Positions 27,798-36,507 of a stretch of 64,000 nt of DNA are shown here, one piece after another. Both the position numbers and the translations under genes were made by a program. The stretch comes from DASZIT01 sp963709665 (GTDB lineage: Bacteria > Actinomycetota > Acidimicrobiia > Acidimicrobiales > RAAP-2). The notes below the pieces were generated by a model. The model saw only the letters and a list, made by a program, of their open reading frames with translations, made no database searches and was not told the origin of the DNA. The stretch is from NCBI GenBank assembly GCA_963709665.1, contig CAVPWU010000002.1, positions 1,116,001-1,180,000 on the forward strand. Reading direction: 5' to 3'. Each line of letters starts with the position of its first letter. The first letter of the stretch is position 1.

Positions 27798-28282
27798 GCG
27801 GACCGGCCACCGCCGAGGAGGCGCAGCCGGGGGTGGCCGACGACGAGCACCTGCTCCAGCAGCTGCGGATGCGCGACGTCCCCCACGACGGCGCTGACCT
27901 GGCCGTGGAGTTCGACCTCACCCCCCGCCTGACCAACCCCCGGGGAGCCCTGCAGGGCGGCCTGGTGGCCACCCTGGTCGACGTGGCCGCCGGCCGCTCC
28001 ATCGACGACGGGGCCGACCGGACGGCGGCCGCCACCGCCGACCTCACCATCCACTACCTCCGGGGGGTCAGCGTGGGCCCGGCCCGGGCGGTGTCCAAGG
28101 TGGTCCGGCGGGGCCGCACCCTGGCCGTGGCCAATGTGGAGGTGTTCGACATGGGCACCGGCCAGCTCTGCGCGGTGGCCACCGCCTCCTTCGCACTCTC
28201 GTCGAGGGAGCCCGCCTCCCCCGCCACCGACGTCCCACCCGAGCGCCGGACTCCCGGCGACCAACCCAACGAGGAGCAGTAA
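27794..28282 (+). CDS. PaaI-type hotdog-fold acyl-CoA thioesterase
   Basis: This 162-residue protein has the single hotdog domain pattern: LTPRLTNPRGALQGGLVATL followed by VDVAAGRSI, where N-x-x-G-x-x-x-G-G marks the substrate helix, then TADLTIHYLRG and ARAVSKVVRRGRTLAVANVEV. It probably hydrolyses acyl-CoA esters. The GTG start overlaps the aldehyde dehydrogenase stop (GTGA), and its TAA overlaps the next ATG (TAATG). The last ~25 residues are disordered Pro/Glu-rich sequence. Confidence 0.83.
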   Translation: MSGPATAEEAQPGVADDEHLLQQLRMRDVPHDGADLAVEFDLTPRLTNPRGALQGGLVATLVDVAAGRSIDDGADRTAAATADLTIHYLRGVSVGPARAVSKVVRRGRTLAVANVEVFDMGTGQLCAVATASFALSSREPASPATDVPPERRTPGDQPNEEQ

Positions 28283-29172
28283 TGGCCTTTCAATTCGTGC
28301 AGTACGAGACCCTCGACGAGGGCCGGATCGCCCGGATCATGCTCAACCGCCCGGACGCCCGCAACGCCCAGAACCGCGGGATGCTGGTGGAGCTGGACGA
28401 GGCGTTCAAGCAGGCGGAGGAGGACGACGAGGTCCGGGTGGTGATCCTCGGGGGCATGGGCCCGATGTTCTCCTCCGGGCACGACATGGGCTCCAAGGTG
28501 GCCACCGCCGAGTGGGCCGGGGACAACCCCCACCCCAGCCGCCTGATCAACGGGGGCACCCGCAAGGGCACCGAGCAGCTGATGATCCAGGAGTGGAACT
28601 ACTACTTCCAGAACACCCTCCGGTGGCGCAACCTCCGGAAGATCACCATCGCCCAGGTCCACGGCACGGTGTTCGCCGCCGGCCTGATGCTGATGTGGGC
28701 GTGCGACCTCATCGTGGCGGCCGACGACGTCACCTTCGCCGACGTGGTGGGCACCCGGCTGGGGATGTGCGGGGTGGAGTACTTCGCCCACCCGTGGGAG
28801 TTCGGCCCCCGCAAGACCAAGGAGCTGATGCTGACCGGCGACTCGCTCGACGTCGACGAGGCCCACCGGATGGGTATGGTCTCCAAGGTGTTCCCGGCCG
28901 CCGACCTCACCGAGAAGACGCTCGAGTTCGCCCGCCGGATCGCCCAGCTCCCCACCATGACCGCCCTGCTGATCAAGGAGTCGGTCAACCAGACTCAGGA
29001 CAACATGGGCTTCTACAACTCGCTGAACGCCTGCTTCACGCTCCACGAGCTGAACCACGCCCACTGGGCGGTGGCCCACGGGGGCGAGATGCCCATCGGG
29101 CTGCCCCAGGACGGCATCACCGCCTGGAAGGACGCCCCGCCGGTCAAGCTGGCGGCCAAGACCGAGCCCTGA
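28282..29172 (+). CDS. enoyl-CoA hydratase/isomerase
   Basis: This 296-residue crotonase-family protein has IMLNRPDARNAQN, MFSSGHDMGSKVATAEW and VHGTVFAAGLMLMWACD, which provide the oxyanion hole, then RMGMVSKVFPAADL. The C-terminal LHELNHAHWAVAHG segment is shared with the hydratase at 10502-11324, which helps identify that frameshifted copy. GAGGAG lies six bases before the ATG. It ends an aldehyde dehydrogenase-thioesterase-hydratase operon and converges on a small gene 12 bases away. Confidence 0.88.
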   Translation: MAFQFVQYETLDEGRIARIMLNRPDARNAQNRGMLVELDEAFKQAEEDDEVRVVILGGMGPMFSSGHDMGSKVATAEWAGDNPHPSRLINGGTRKGTEQLMIQEWNYYFQNTLRWRNLRKITIAQVHGTVFAAGLMLMWACDLIVAADDVTFADVVGTRLGMCGVEYFAHPWEFGPRKTKELMLTGDSLDVDEAHRMGMVSKVFPAADLTEKTLEFARRIAQLPTMTALLIKESVNQTQDNMGFYNSLNACFTLHELNHAHWAVAHGGEMPIGLPQDGITAWKDAPPVKLAAKTEP

Positions 29173-29184
29173 GCGGTCCCGGGG

Positions 29185-29490
29185 TCAGTCGGAGGAGGGG
29201 AGGGCCTTGGCCGCCTTGACGGCCAGGGCCTGACCGTCGAGGGCCAGCGAGCCGGCCCCGGCCTTGACGCAGAGGATCTCGACGGTGGCCGCCTCGTCGG
29301 TGTAGCGCTTGCCGAGCAGGGTCCCGTCCGCCTGGGCGGGATCGAGGCTGAGGCCGGCGTCGGGCTCGGCCTCCTTGGGGATGGCCGGGGCGCCCCCGAT
29401 GGTCAGGTCGCCGTCGGCGGCCGCCTTCACCACCACCACCTCGGTCTCGCAGACCTGGCTGCGCAGTCGCGTCCCGGGCTTCAGCTCCAC
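29185..29490 (-). CDS. small protein of unknown function
   Basis: This is a 101-residue protein beginning MELKPGTRLRSQVCETEVVVV from the GTG at 29490, which follows GGAGG. It has two cysteines (about residues 13 and 75) and beta-strand-like segments (LTIGGAPAI, ATVEILCVKAG). Small proteins with a similar start occur next to lipid-catabolism genes in actinobacteria, but I cannot name a function. Codon bias matches the neighbours, so it is likely real. Confidence 0.6.
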   Translation of the reverse strand: MELKPGTRLRSQVCETEVVVVKAAADGDLTIGGAPAIPKEAEPDAGLSLDPAQADGTLLGKRYTDEAATVEILCVKAGAGSLALDGQALAVKAAKALPSSD

Positions 29491-29623
29491 GTGTCCTCCA
29501 TCGTCGTCGCGGGCCCGTCGACCGGGCGCCGGTCCTCTCCAAAGCGCCGGACCGTACCACACGCCCCGGGGGACCGAGCCCCGGCGCCCACGGGTTGAGG
29601 GGCCCGGAGGTCGATGATAACGT

Positions 29624-29632
29624 GGTTCTCGC
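29624..29632 (+). promoter_or_regulatory. GGTTCTCGC motif upstream of amidohydrolase
   Basis: GGTTCTCGC followed by AGGG lies 93 bases before the amidohydrolase start at 29725, in the same orientation as the copy at 2822-2830. GATAAC just upstream could be a promoter box. Its role is unknown. Confidence 0.25.
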
Positions 29633-29724
29633 AGGGAGAGAGGTAGCGTTCACCCACCCGTCCAGGACCAGATCCGGCCAGGGACCCCGCGCCGGGGCCC
29701 GGACCCGCCAGAAAGGGGCACGCC

Positions 29725-30915
29725 GTGCCTTCCCGATCGCTCGACTTCCCGGTGTTCGACGCCGACAACCACATGTACGAGACGCAGGAGGCGCTGACCA
29801 AGTTCCTGCCCAAGGAGTACGCCAAGGCCATCGACTACATCGACGTGCGGGGCCGCACCAAGATCGTGGTCCGGGGCACCATCTCCGAGTACATCCCCAA
29901 CCCCACCTTCGACGTGGTGGCCGCCCCCGGCGCCCAGGAGGAGTACTTCCGGCACGGCAACCCCGACGGCAAGTCCTACCGGGAGCTGGTCGGCGACCCC
30001 ATCCGGTGCCTGCCCGCCTTCCGGGAGCCCCGGCCGAGGATCGAGCTGATGGACGAGCTGGGCATCGACCGGGCCCTGATGTTCCCCACCCTGGCCAGCC
30101 TCATCGAGGAGCGGATGAAGGACGACCCCGCCCTCATCCAGGCGGTGGTCCACGCCCTCAACCAGTGGATGTACGAGACCTGGCAGTTCGACTACGAGCA
30201 GCGGATCTTCGCCACCCCGGTCATCAGCATGGGGCTGGTCGACGAGGCCCTCGGCGAGCTCGACTACGTGCTCGAGCGGGGGGCCCGCTGCGTGCTCATC
30301 CGCCCCGCCCCCGTCCCCGGGCTGCGCGGCACCCTGTCGCCGGGGCTGCCCCAGTTCGACCCCATCTGGAGGAAGATCGAGGAGGCCGGGATCCTGGTGG
30401 GCATGCACGCCTCCGACAGCGGCTACAACCAGATCGCCAACTGGTGGGAGGACAGCTCGGAGTTCCTGCCCTTCCAGCCGTCCGCCTTCCGGATGATCTC
30501 CCAGGGCAAGCGGCCCATCTACGACACCATGGCCGCCATGGTCTGCCACGGGGCGTTCTCCCGGTTCCCCGACCTGAGGGTGGCCGCCGTCGAGAACGGC
30601 GCCAACTGGGTGTCCTCCCTCCTCCACGACCTGGAGGAGACCTACGCCAAGCTCCCCCAGCAGTTCCCGGAGGACCCGGTCCAGGCCTTCCTCCGCAACG
30701 TCTACGTCAACCCGTTCTGGGAGGACAACCTCCAGAACCTGGTGGACCTGGTGGGCGCCGACCACGTGCTGTTCGGCAGCGACTACCCCCACCCGGAGGG
30801 GCTGCGCGACCCCATCTCCTACGTGGACGAGCTGGAGGGCATGCCCCACGACGTGGTGGCCAAGATCATGGGCGGCAACCTGGCCGGCCTGATGGGGGTC
30901 ACCGTCCCGGCCTGA
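29725..30915 (+). CDS. amidohydrolase family protein (amidohydrolase 2)
   Basis: This 396-residue protein is of the amidohydrolase-2 type. VFDADNHMYE near residue 9 provides D-x-N-H-type metal ligands, VGMHASDSGYNQ a central histidine, and LFGSDYPHPEG the C-terminal aspartate and histidine. The GTG start follows GAAAGGGG. The paralog at 1479-2762 shares the same motif order. Substrate is unknown; such enzymes commonly act as decarboxylases or hydrolases of cyclic intermediates. It stands alone on the plus strand and ends six bases before a convergent gene. Confidence 0.85.
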   Translation: MPSRSLDFPVFDADNHMYETQEALTKFLPKEYAKAIDYIDVRGRTKIVVRGTISEYIPNPTFDVVAAPGAQEEYFRHGNPDGKSYRELVGDPIRCLPAFREPRPRIELMDELGIDRALMFPTLASLIEERMKDDPALIQAVVHALNQWMYETWQFDYEQRIFATPVISMGLVDEALGELDYVLERGARCVLIRPAPVPGLRGTLSPGLPQFDPIWRKIEEAGILVGMHASDSGYNQIANWWEDSSEFLPFQPSAFRMISQGKRPIYDTMAAMVCHGAFSRFPDLRVAAVENGANWVSSLLHDLEETYAKLPQQFPEDPVQAFLRNVYVNPFWEDNLQNLVDLVGADHVLFGSDYPHPEGLRDPISYVDELEGMPHDVVAKIMGGNLAGLMGVTVPA

Positions 30916-30921
30916 GCCCGG

Positions 30922-32136
30922 CTACACCGCCGGGTAGGTGAAGGACGACAGGTGGGCCTTGATGTAGTCCCACAGGGCCTGGACGTCGGAGCTCAGGCTC
31001 CGGAAGCTCGAGGCGAAGTTCGCCGCCATCAGCCGGCCGTCGTCCTTGGACTTGCCGGCCAGCGGGGGAAGGGTCGACGAGCCGGACCTGGTCAGGTCGT
31101 CGAGCGCCTTCATCAGGGCGTAGGTGACCCGGAAGTGCTCCTTGGTGGCCGCCTCCTGGCCGGGGCCGAACCGGGCGGCCGCCGTGGCGATGATGTTCTG
31201 GATCTGGGCCATCCGGGCGGTGTTGCCCATGTGCTCGGCGTAGTGGTACTCGACGCCGTAGGACATCCCCTCCTGGTAGTCGCGGCTCCCTCCCCAGTTG
31301 TCGGCGTGCTTGGTGTGGGTGAACTCGTGGAGCAGCAGGGGGCCCAGCTGGGATTCCGGGAACGCCAGGGCGTCGGCCCGGATGTAGGTGTCGCTGTCCG
31401 GCTTGGTGTCGGCGTAGCGGTCGGCCGCCCGGAGCTGCTTGTCCTTGGCGGCATCGGCGATGAGGATCTTGTCGCCGAAGGTCCCCGAGTAGTAGTCGAA
31501 GAAGGCGTAGGCCACCTCGTCGGAGTCGGTGGCGTGCTTGATCGACCAGAAGATGTGGTTCTGCTGCTCGGTGGTCAGATGGCTGTTCTTCGACCGGAAG
31601 TCCTGCATCTTGTCGAAGAGGTCCTTGTCGGTGTGGGCGGTGGCCCGCCGGACGACGGAGCTGCCCAGCGGCTCGGTGGTGGCGTGGTGCAGCTCGTGGG
31701 CCAGCAGCCGGGATCCCTTCGAGCTGACGGGGTCGTACTGGCCGCCGCCGAAGACGATGTGGCCGGGCACGGCGTAGGCCCGGGCACCCAGGAGGGTCGC
31801 CGACCGCTCGGCCGCCGGTCCGGTGTGGATCTGCACGGGGCGGGAGGCAGGGCGGGAGGGGCCCGAGGGCGCCGTGGCCTCGGAGCCGGCCGAGACCTCC
31901 TCGGCGGCGTCGCTCCTCCCCACCGTCAGCGTGCCGGGCACCGGGGCGACGGGGACCTGGGAGGGACGCAATCCCCCGCCCCTGGAGGTGGGGTCGGACG
32001 CCGGGTCCGATGCCGGCAGGGCCACGGCGACTCCGGGAGTGGCCAGGGCGTCGTGCACCGAGGCCGGCGCCGGACGGGACGTCGGGGTGGAGGGAGGCTG
32101 GGCTTCCCGGGAGAGCTGCGCCCGCATCGACCTCAT
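30922..32136 (-). CDS. DUF4157 protein with two HExxH metallopeptidase-like motifs
   Basis: This 404-residue protein opens with ~95 disordered Pro/Ser/Ala-rich residues and no signal peptide. Residues ~101-155 match the DUF4157 pattern: VQIHTGPAAE, LGARAYAVPGHIVFGGGQY, then LLAHELHHAT with HELHH at 147-151. A second motif, LLLHEFTHTKHADNW, has HEFTH at 270-274 followed by Glu-rich GVEYHYAEH. DUF4157 proteins are known as cargo or components linked to contractile injection systems and polymorphic toxins, but none of those genes are here. The ATG at 32136 has no clear ribosome-binding site. It lies 47 bp downstream of a thiolase, functionally unrelated. Confidence 0.72.
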   Translation of the reverse strand: MRSMRAQLSREAQPPSTPTSRPAPASVHDALATPGVAVALPASDPASDPTSRGGGLRPSQVPVAPVPGTLTVGRSDAAEEVSAGSEATAPSGPSRPASRPVQIHTGPAAERSATLLGARAYAVPGHIVFGGGQYDPVSSKGSRLLAHELHHATTEPLGSSVVRRATAHTDKDLFDKMQDFRSKNSHLTTEQQNHIFWSIKHATDSDEVAYAFFDYYSGTFGDKILIADAAKDKQLRAADRYADTKPDSDTYIRADALAFPESQLGPLLLHEFTHTKHADNWGGSRDYQEGMSYGVEYHYAEHMGNTARMAQIQNIIATAAARFGPGQEAATKEHFRVTYALMKALDDLTRSGSSTLPPLAGKSKDDGRLMAANFASSFRSLSSDVQALWDYIKAHLSSFTYPAV

Positions 32137-32183
32137 GTTGGCACAGCCGGCCGCCGGGCGGTCCCGTGGCCCGAGGACGACAG

Positions 32184-33386
32184 CTAGGCCGACAGCTCGG
32201 GCCCCACGATCCCCACGAAGCTGACGCACTCCCCCGGGCCACCGCCCAGGTTGTGGGTGAGCCCCAGGTTCCGGCCGGGTCCCACCGTGGCGATCTGCCG
32301 GTCGGCCGGGGCCTCGCCCCGGAGCTGCAGCCAGCACTCGAACAGCATCCGGAGGCCGGAGGCCCCGATGGGGTGGCCGAAGCTCTTCAGGCCCCCGTCG
32401 GGGTTGACCGGGAGGTCGCCGTCCCGGTCGAAGGCGCCGGCCAGCACGTCCTTCCACCCGAGGCCCCGCTCCGAGAAGCCCAGGTCCTCCATGAGCACCA
32501 GCTCGGTGGGGGTGAAGCAGTCGTGGACCTCGGCCATGGCCAGCTGCGACCGGGGGTCGGTGATCCCCGCCTGGCGGTAGGCGTCCTGCGCCGACCGCAC
32601 CACCTCGGGGAAGGTGGTGTAGTCGTACTCGGGGTCGATGGCGCCGCCGCCCGGCCCGGCGATGAAGCTGAGGGCCTTCACGTAGAGGGGGTGGTCGGTG
32701 TAGCGGTGGGCGTCCTCCGCCCGGCAGAGGATGGCGGCCGCCGAGCCGTCGCTCACCCCGCTGCAGTCGAACACCCCCAGGTCGCCGGCCACCAGCGGTG
32801 ACCTGGTGATGGTCTCCATCGACACCGGCTTGCGGAACTGGGCCCGGGGGTTGACCGCCCCGTTCTGGTGGTTCTTCCAGGCGATGCGGCTCATCACCTG
32901 CTTCATCTCCTCGGGGTCGACGCCGTACTTGTCGGCGTAGGCCGGGGCCACGAAGGAGAAGGCGGCCGGCGACGACAGGGCGGCGGCGGTGCCGTCCCCG
33001 GTCGGGTGGACCCGGGTGAGCCCCGAGTAGCCGGTGTCCTTCAGCTTTTCGACGCCGATGGCCATGACCAGGTCGTAGGCGCCCGACGCCACCGCGTAGG
33101 CGGCGTTGCGGAAGGCCTCGGAGCCGGTGGCGCAGAAGTTCTCCACCCGGGTCACCGGCTTGTAGTCGATCTTCAGCGGCTTGGAGAGGGTGAGGCCGGA
33201 CACCCCGGAGAACATGGTCCCCAGCCAGTAGGCGTCGAGGTCGTCGAAGCCCACCCCGCCCGAGGCCATGGCGTCCTTGGCCGCCTCCACGGCCAGGTCG
33301 TCGGGGCCCATGTCCCACCGCTCGCCGAAGCGGGTGCACCCCATGCCGACGATGGCCACCTGATCGCGGATCCCGTTGCTGCTCAT
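32184..33386 (-). CDS. thiolase-like acetyl-CoA acyltransferase (SCP-x type)
   Basis: This 400-residue thiolase-fold protein has NFCATGSEAFRNA (nucleophilic cysteine near residue 85), MAEVHDCFTPTELVL with a conserved histidine and cysteine, and KSFGHPIGASGLRM near the C-terminus. These features match the SCP-x thiolases used for side-chain shortening of lipids and sterols. GGGAGGCGAG precedes the ATG at 33386. Its start overlaps the stop of the HMG-CoA-synthase-like/DUF35 gene by four bases, the arrangement seen where DUF35 proteins feed substrate to thiolases. Confidence 0.85.
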   Translation of the reverse strand: MSSNGIRDQVAIVGMGCTRFGERWDMGPDDLAVEAAKDAMASGGVGFDDLDAYWLGTMFSGVSGLTLSKPLKIDYKPVTRVENFCATGSEAFRNAAYAVASGAYDLVMAIGVEKLKDTGYSGLTRVHPTGDGTAAALSSPAAFSFVAPAYADKYGVDPEEMKQVMSRIAWKNHQNGAVNPRAQFRKPVSMETITRSPLVAGDLGVFDCSGVSDGSAAAILCRAEDAHRYTDHPLYVKALSFIAGPGGGAIDPEYDYTTFPEVVRSAQDAYRQAGITDPRSQLAMAEVHDCFTPTELVLMEDLGFSERGLGWKDVLAGAFDRDGDLPVNPDGGLKSFGHPIGASGLRMLFECWLQLRGEAPADRQIATVGPGRNLGLTHNLGGGPGECVSFVGIVGPELSA

Positions 33387-34855
33387 GACTCGCCTCCCTG
33401 GTCGTCTCCGCCCGACGGTGGCTGCACCGGTCGGGCCTTCCAGAAGTAGTTGTGGGCACCCTCGGCGGTGTACAGCCGGCGGAAGGTCATCGCCACCTCG
33501 GCCCCGACGGCGATGGTCTCGGGGTCGACGTCGGTCATCTCGCACCGGTAGCGGCCGCCGCCGTCGAAGTCGACCACCGCCCCCACCACCGGGGGCGACA
33601 GGCTGAAGGCCAGGCGGTCGACCGTGAAGGTCACCACCCGGCCCGGCACGTCGGCCATCCGCACCCGGTCCATCTCGTCGATGGAGCGGCACCGGAGGCA
33701 GACATGGGACGGCGGCAGGTGGCGGAAGCCGCAGCGCCGACAGTCCGACGCCTCGAAGGCGCCCTTCCAGCCGGTGGAGCGCCAGGTGGCCGGGGCCCCG
33801 GGGCGCTCGGGGTCGGGGCGCCGGGGCGGCTCCCGGCGGAGCTCGCCCCGCCAGGTCAGGAACCGGGTGTAGGGCAGGTCGTCCCGGCCGGCGGCGGCCA
33901 GCTCGGCCACGGTGGCCAGGCCGGCGGCCTCCCGGGCGGTGCGCACGGTGGCCAGCTCCGGGGTGGCCCGGAGGAGGAGGACGTCGGCGCCGTCGGCCAC
34001 CACCACCACGGCGATCAGGGCACCCGGCTCGGCCTGGTCGAGGGCGTCGGCCAGCCCCACCCCGGGCTGGGCGGCCCCCAGGTTGCCGAGCTCGCCGGCC
34101 CGGTCGGCCAGCAGCGCCTCGGGCCGGAACCCCAGGGCGGAGCGGGCGGCGGCCACGGCCCGGGGGTGGAGCCCGGCCATCACCACGTGGTCGACGTCGG
34201 AGGCCACCACCCCGGCCCGCTTCAGGGCCTCGGCGGTGGCCGCCTCCACCAGGGGGACGTAGACCTCCTGCCCGAAGCGCTCCTCCCAGACGTGGGAGTC
34301 GGGCTCGCCGGGGGTCCGCCACCGGTCGAAGAACTCGGCGCTGGTGCCGGCGTGGGCGACCAGCTCGGCCGCCACCGGCGCCCCGGGGGTGGCGTCGCCG
34401 AACACCAGGGCGACGGCCCCGTCGCCGCTGTCCCGCTCCTCGGGGCCGCCGGCCGGGCCGGTCCGGAGGTCGGCGAGGATGGCCAGGGCCCGCCGCTCGC
34501 CGGCCATCGCCTGGGCGGAGCGCAGCGCCCCCACCGACGAGCGCAGGGAGCCCAGCAGGTCGTAGCTGCCGGCCCAGTCGGGGAGGTCGAGGGCGGCGTG
34601 GATGGCGGTGGCGTTGGTCTTGTCCAGGTAGGCGGGCGCCGGGGTGGCGAAGAAGAGGTCGTCGGGGGGCGGTCCGTCGAGGGCGGCCAGCGCCCGACGG
34701 GAGGCCTCCACCCCCATGGTGGTGGTGTCCTCGTCGTAGGAGGCGACCGACCGGGTGCCCCGGCCGGACGGGCTGCCGAGGGAGGCCCCGATGGCCTTCC
34801 GCTGCAGACGCCAGTAGGGCAGGTACACCCCCCAGGAGAGGATCCCAGCGCTCAC
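33383..34855 (-). CDS. HMG-CoA synthase-like domain fused to DUF35 OB-fold/zinc ribbon
   Basis: This 490-residue protein has an N-terminal thiolase-fold part (about 1-320) resembling HMG-CoA synthase or ketoacyl synthase III. The C-terminal part is a DUF35-type domain with four cysteines (372, 375, 386, 389) forming a zinc ribbon, then an OB fold. The helix that should carry the nucleophilic cysteine reads LLGSLRSSVGAL (about 100-111), with no cysteine, so the first domain may be a scaffold. In archaea, HMG-CoA synthase, thiolase and DUF35 form one channelling complex; here two of these are one chain next to the thiolase gene. Confidence 0.78.
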   Translation of the reverse strand: MSAGILSWGVYLPYWRLQRKAIGASLGSPSGRGTRSVASYDEDTTTMGVEASRRALAALDGPPPDDLFFATPAPAYLDKTNATAIHAALDLPDWAGSYDLLGSLRSSVGALRSAQAMAGERRALAILADLRTGPAGGPEERDSGDGAVALVFGDATPGAPVAAELVAHAGTSAEFFDRWRTPGEPDSHVWEERFGQEVYVPLVEAATAEALKRAGVVASDVDHVVMAGLHPRAVAAARSALGFRPEALLADRAGELGNLGAAQPGVGLADALDQAEPGALIAVVVVADGADVLLLRATPELATVRTAREAAGLATVAELAAAGRDDLPYTRFLTWRGELRREPPRRPDPERPGAPATWRSTGWKGAFEASDCRRCGFRHLPPSHVCLRCRSIDEMDRVRMADVPGRVVTFTVDRLAFSLSPPVVGAVVDFDGGGRYRCEMTDVDPETIAVGAEVAMTFRRLYTAEGAHNYFWKARPVQPPSGGDDQGGES

Positions 34856-35002
34856 GATTCCCCTTGTCCGTTCGGTGGCCGGGCACCGCGCCCGGGTCGC
34901 GCCCGAGCATAGTGGCCTCCCTGACCGGCTCTAGACTCCGGTGTTCCGGCCCGGCACCCACCCCGGGGTGCCCCGATGCCGACGCCCGATCCGAGGAGAC
35001 CG

Positions 35003-36154
35003 ATGCGACGCAGCCTGTTCGACGACGAGCACCACGCCTTCCGGGCCAGTGTCCGCCGGTTCGTGGAGGCGGAGATGGCCCCGTACGGCGCGGCCTGGGA
35101 CGAGGCGGGCATCGTGGACCGGTCGGTCTTCGAGCGGGCCGGGTCCCTCGGGTTCCTGGGCATGGCCATCCCCACCGAGTTCGGCGGGGGTGGGAGCGAC
35201 GACTTCCGGTTCAACCTCATCCTCACCGAGGAGGTCCACCGGGTGGGCCAGAACGGGGCGGCGCTGGGGTTCGCCCTCCACAACGACATCTGCCTCCCCT
35301 ACCTCCTCCACTTCGGCACCGGCGAGCAGCACAAGCGGTGGCTGCCCGGGGTGGCCCGGGGGGAGTCGATCCTGGCCATCGCCATGACCGAGCCGGGGGC
35401 CGGCTCCGACCTGGCCGGCATCGCCACCACCGCCCTCCGGGACGGCGACGAGTACGTCCTGAACGGCTCCAAGACCTTCATCACCAACGGCATCAACGCC
35501 GACCTGGTGGTGGTGGCGGTGAAGACCGACCCGTCCCAGCGGCACAAGGGGATCAGCCTGGTGGTGGTGGAGCGGGACACCCCGGGCTTCTCCCGGGGCC
35601 GGAACCTCGACAAGCTGGGCCTCCACCAACAGGACACCGCCGAGCTCTTCTTCACCGACTGCCGGATCCCGGTGGACAACCTGCTGGGCACCGAGGGCGA
35701 GGGCTTCACCCAGCTGGTGACCAGCCTCCCCCAGGAGCGGCTGTCGCTCGCCGCCGGCGGACTGGCCGGGGCGCGGGCCGCCCTCGACTGGACCATCGAG
35801 TACGTCCGGGAGCGGAAGGCGTTCGGCACCTCCATCGGGTCGTTCCAGAACACCCGGTTCGTCCTGGCCGAGCTGGCCACCGAGGTGGAGATCGGCCAGA
35901 CCTTCATCGACCGGTGCGTGGTGGCCCTCAACGACCGGGAGCTGAGCGCCGAGGACGCCGCCATGGCCAAGTGGTGGTGCACCGAGCTGCAGGGCCGGGT
36001 GGTCGACCGCTGCCTGCAGCTGTTCGGCGGCTACGGCTACATGAACGAGTACCCCATCGCCAAGGCCTTCGTGGACGCCCGGGTCACCCCCCTCTACGGC
36101 GGGACCACCGAGATCATGAAGGAGATCATCGGGCGGTCGCTGGAGCTGGGCTGA
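35003..36154 (+). CDS. acyl-CoA dehydrogenase
   Basis: This 383-residue protein matches the short-chain acyl-CoA dehydrogenase/isovaleryl-CoA dehydrogenase group. It has AIPTEFGGGGSDDFRFNLIL, MTEPGAGSDLAGIATTA, LNGSKTFITNGINADL, RKAFGTSIGSFQNTRF and LFGGYGYMNEYPIAKAF, ending GGTTEIMKEIIGRSLEL. The ATG at 35003 follows CGAGGAGACC; the ATG at 34976 nine codons earlier lacks a site. It is divergent from the DUF35 gene, with a candidate -10 TAGACT at 34932-34937. The exact acyl chain is not determinable. Confidence 0.9.
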   Translation: MRRSLFDDEHHAFRASVRRFVEAEMAPYGAAWDEAGIVDRSVFERAGSLGFLGMAIPTEFGGGGSDDFRFNLILTEEVHRVGQNGAALGFALHNDICLPYLLHFGTGEQHKRWLPGVARGESILAIAMTEPGAGSDLAGIATTALRDGDEYVLNGSKTFITNGINADLVVVAVKTDPSQRHKGISLVVVERDTPGFSRGRNLDKLGLHQQDTAELFFTDCRIPVDNLLGTEGEGFTQLVTSLPQERLSLAAGGLAGARAALDWTIEYVRERKAFGTSIGSFQNTRFVLAELATEVEIGQTFIDRCVVALNDRELSAEDAAMAKWWCTELQGRVVDRCLQLFGGYGYMNEYPIAKAFVDARVTPLYGGTTEIMKEIIGRSLELG

Positions 36155-36196
36155 GGCGGGGCGTCGGGTGTGTACCACGGGCGACACACACGGCGG

Positions 36197-36467
36197 ATGG
36201 ACGACATCTCGATCCGGGAGCTTCGCACTCGCGGTGGCGAGGTGGTCGACCGGTGCTGCGGGGGGAACGCCTGACCGTCACCCGGGACGGCACGCCGGTG
36301 GCCGGCCGGGGCATCCCGGACACCGGTGCCGTCGTCCCGCTGGAGCGCGTCGCCGATCCCACCGACCTCCCCCGTCGACGACCTCGACCTGCGGCGCATC
36401 CCCATCCGGACGTCGCCGGGTGGTCGAGCCCTCCGGCCCCGCCGCCCTCCCGCCGTCGGAGTCCTGA
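36197..36467 (+). pseudogene. Phd/YefM-type antitoxin remnant (frameshifted)
   Basis: The start MDDISIRELRTRGGEVVDR matches the Phd/YefM N-terminus. After a missing G (GACCGGTG for GACCGGGTG near 36252) the next frame gives LRGERLTVTRDGTPVAG, the conserved second segment. Further shifts lead to VVPLERVADPTDLP, VDDLDLRRI and VVEPSGPAALPPSES, ending at the TGA at 36465-36467. At least three shifts are needed. No partner toxin is next to it, so it is either an orphan, decayed, or badly sequenced. Confidence 0.5.
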
Positions 36468-36507
36468 CGGCGATACGGTGGCGGCAGGCCGACGACGAGG
36501 GGAACCT

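Noticed and set aside
30952..32187. Plus-strand frame opposite the DUF4157 gene
   Set aside because: The minus-strand protein has DUF4157 and HExxH motifs; the plus frame is Val/Gly/Arg-rich with no motif.
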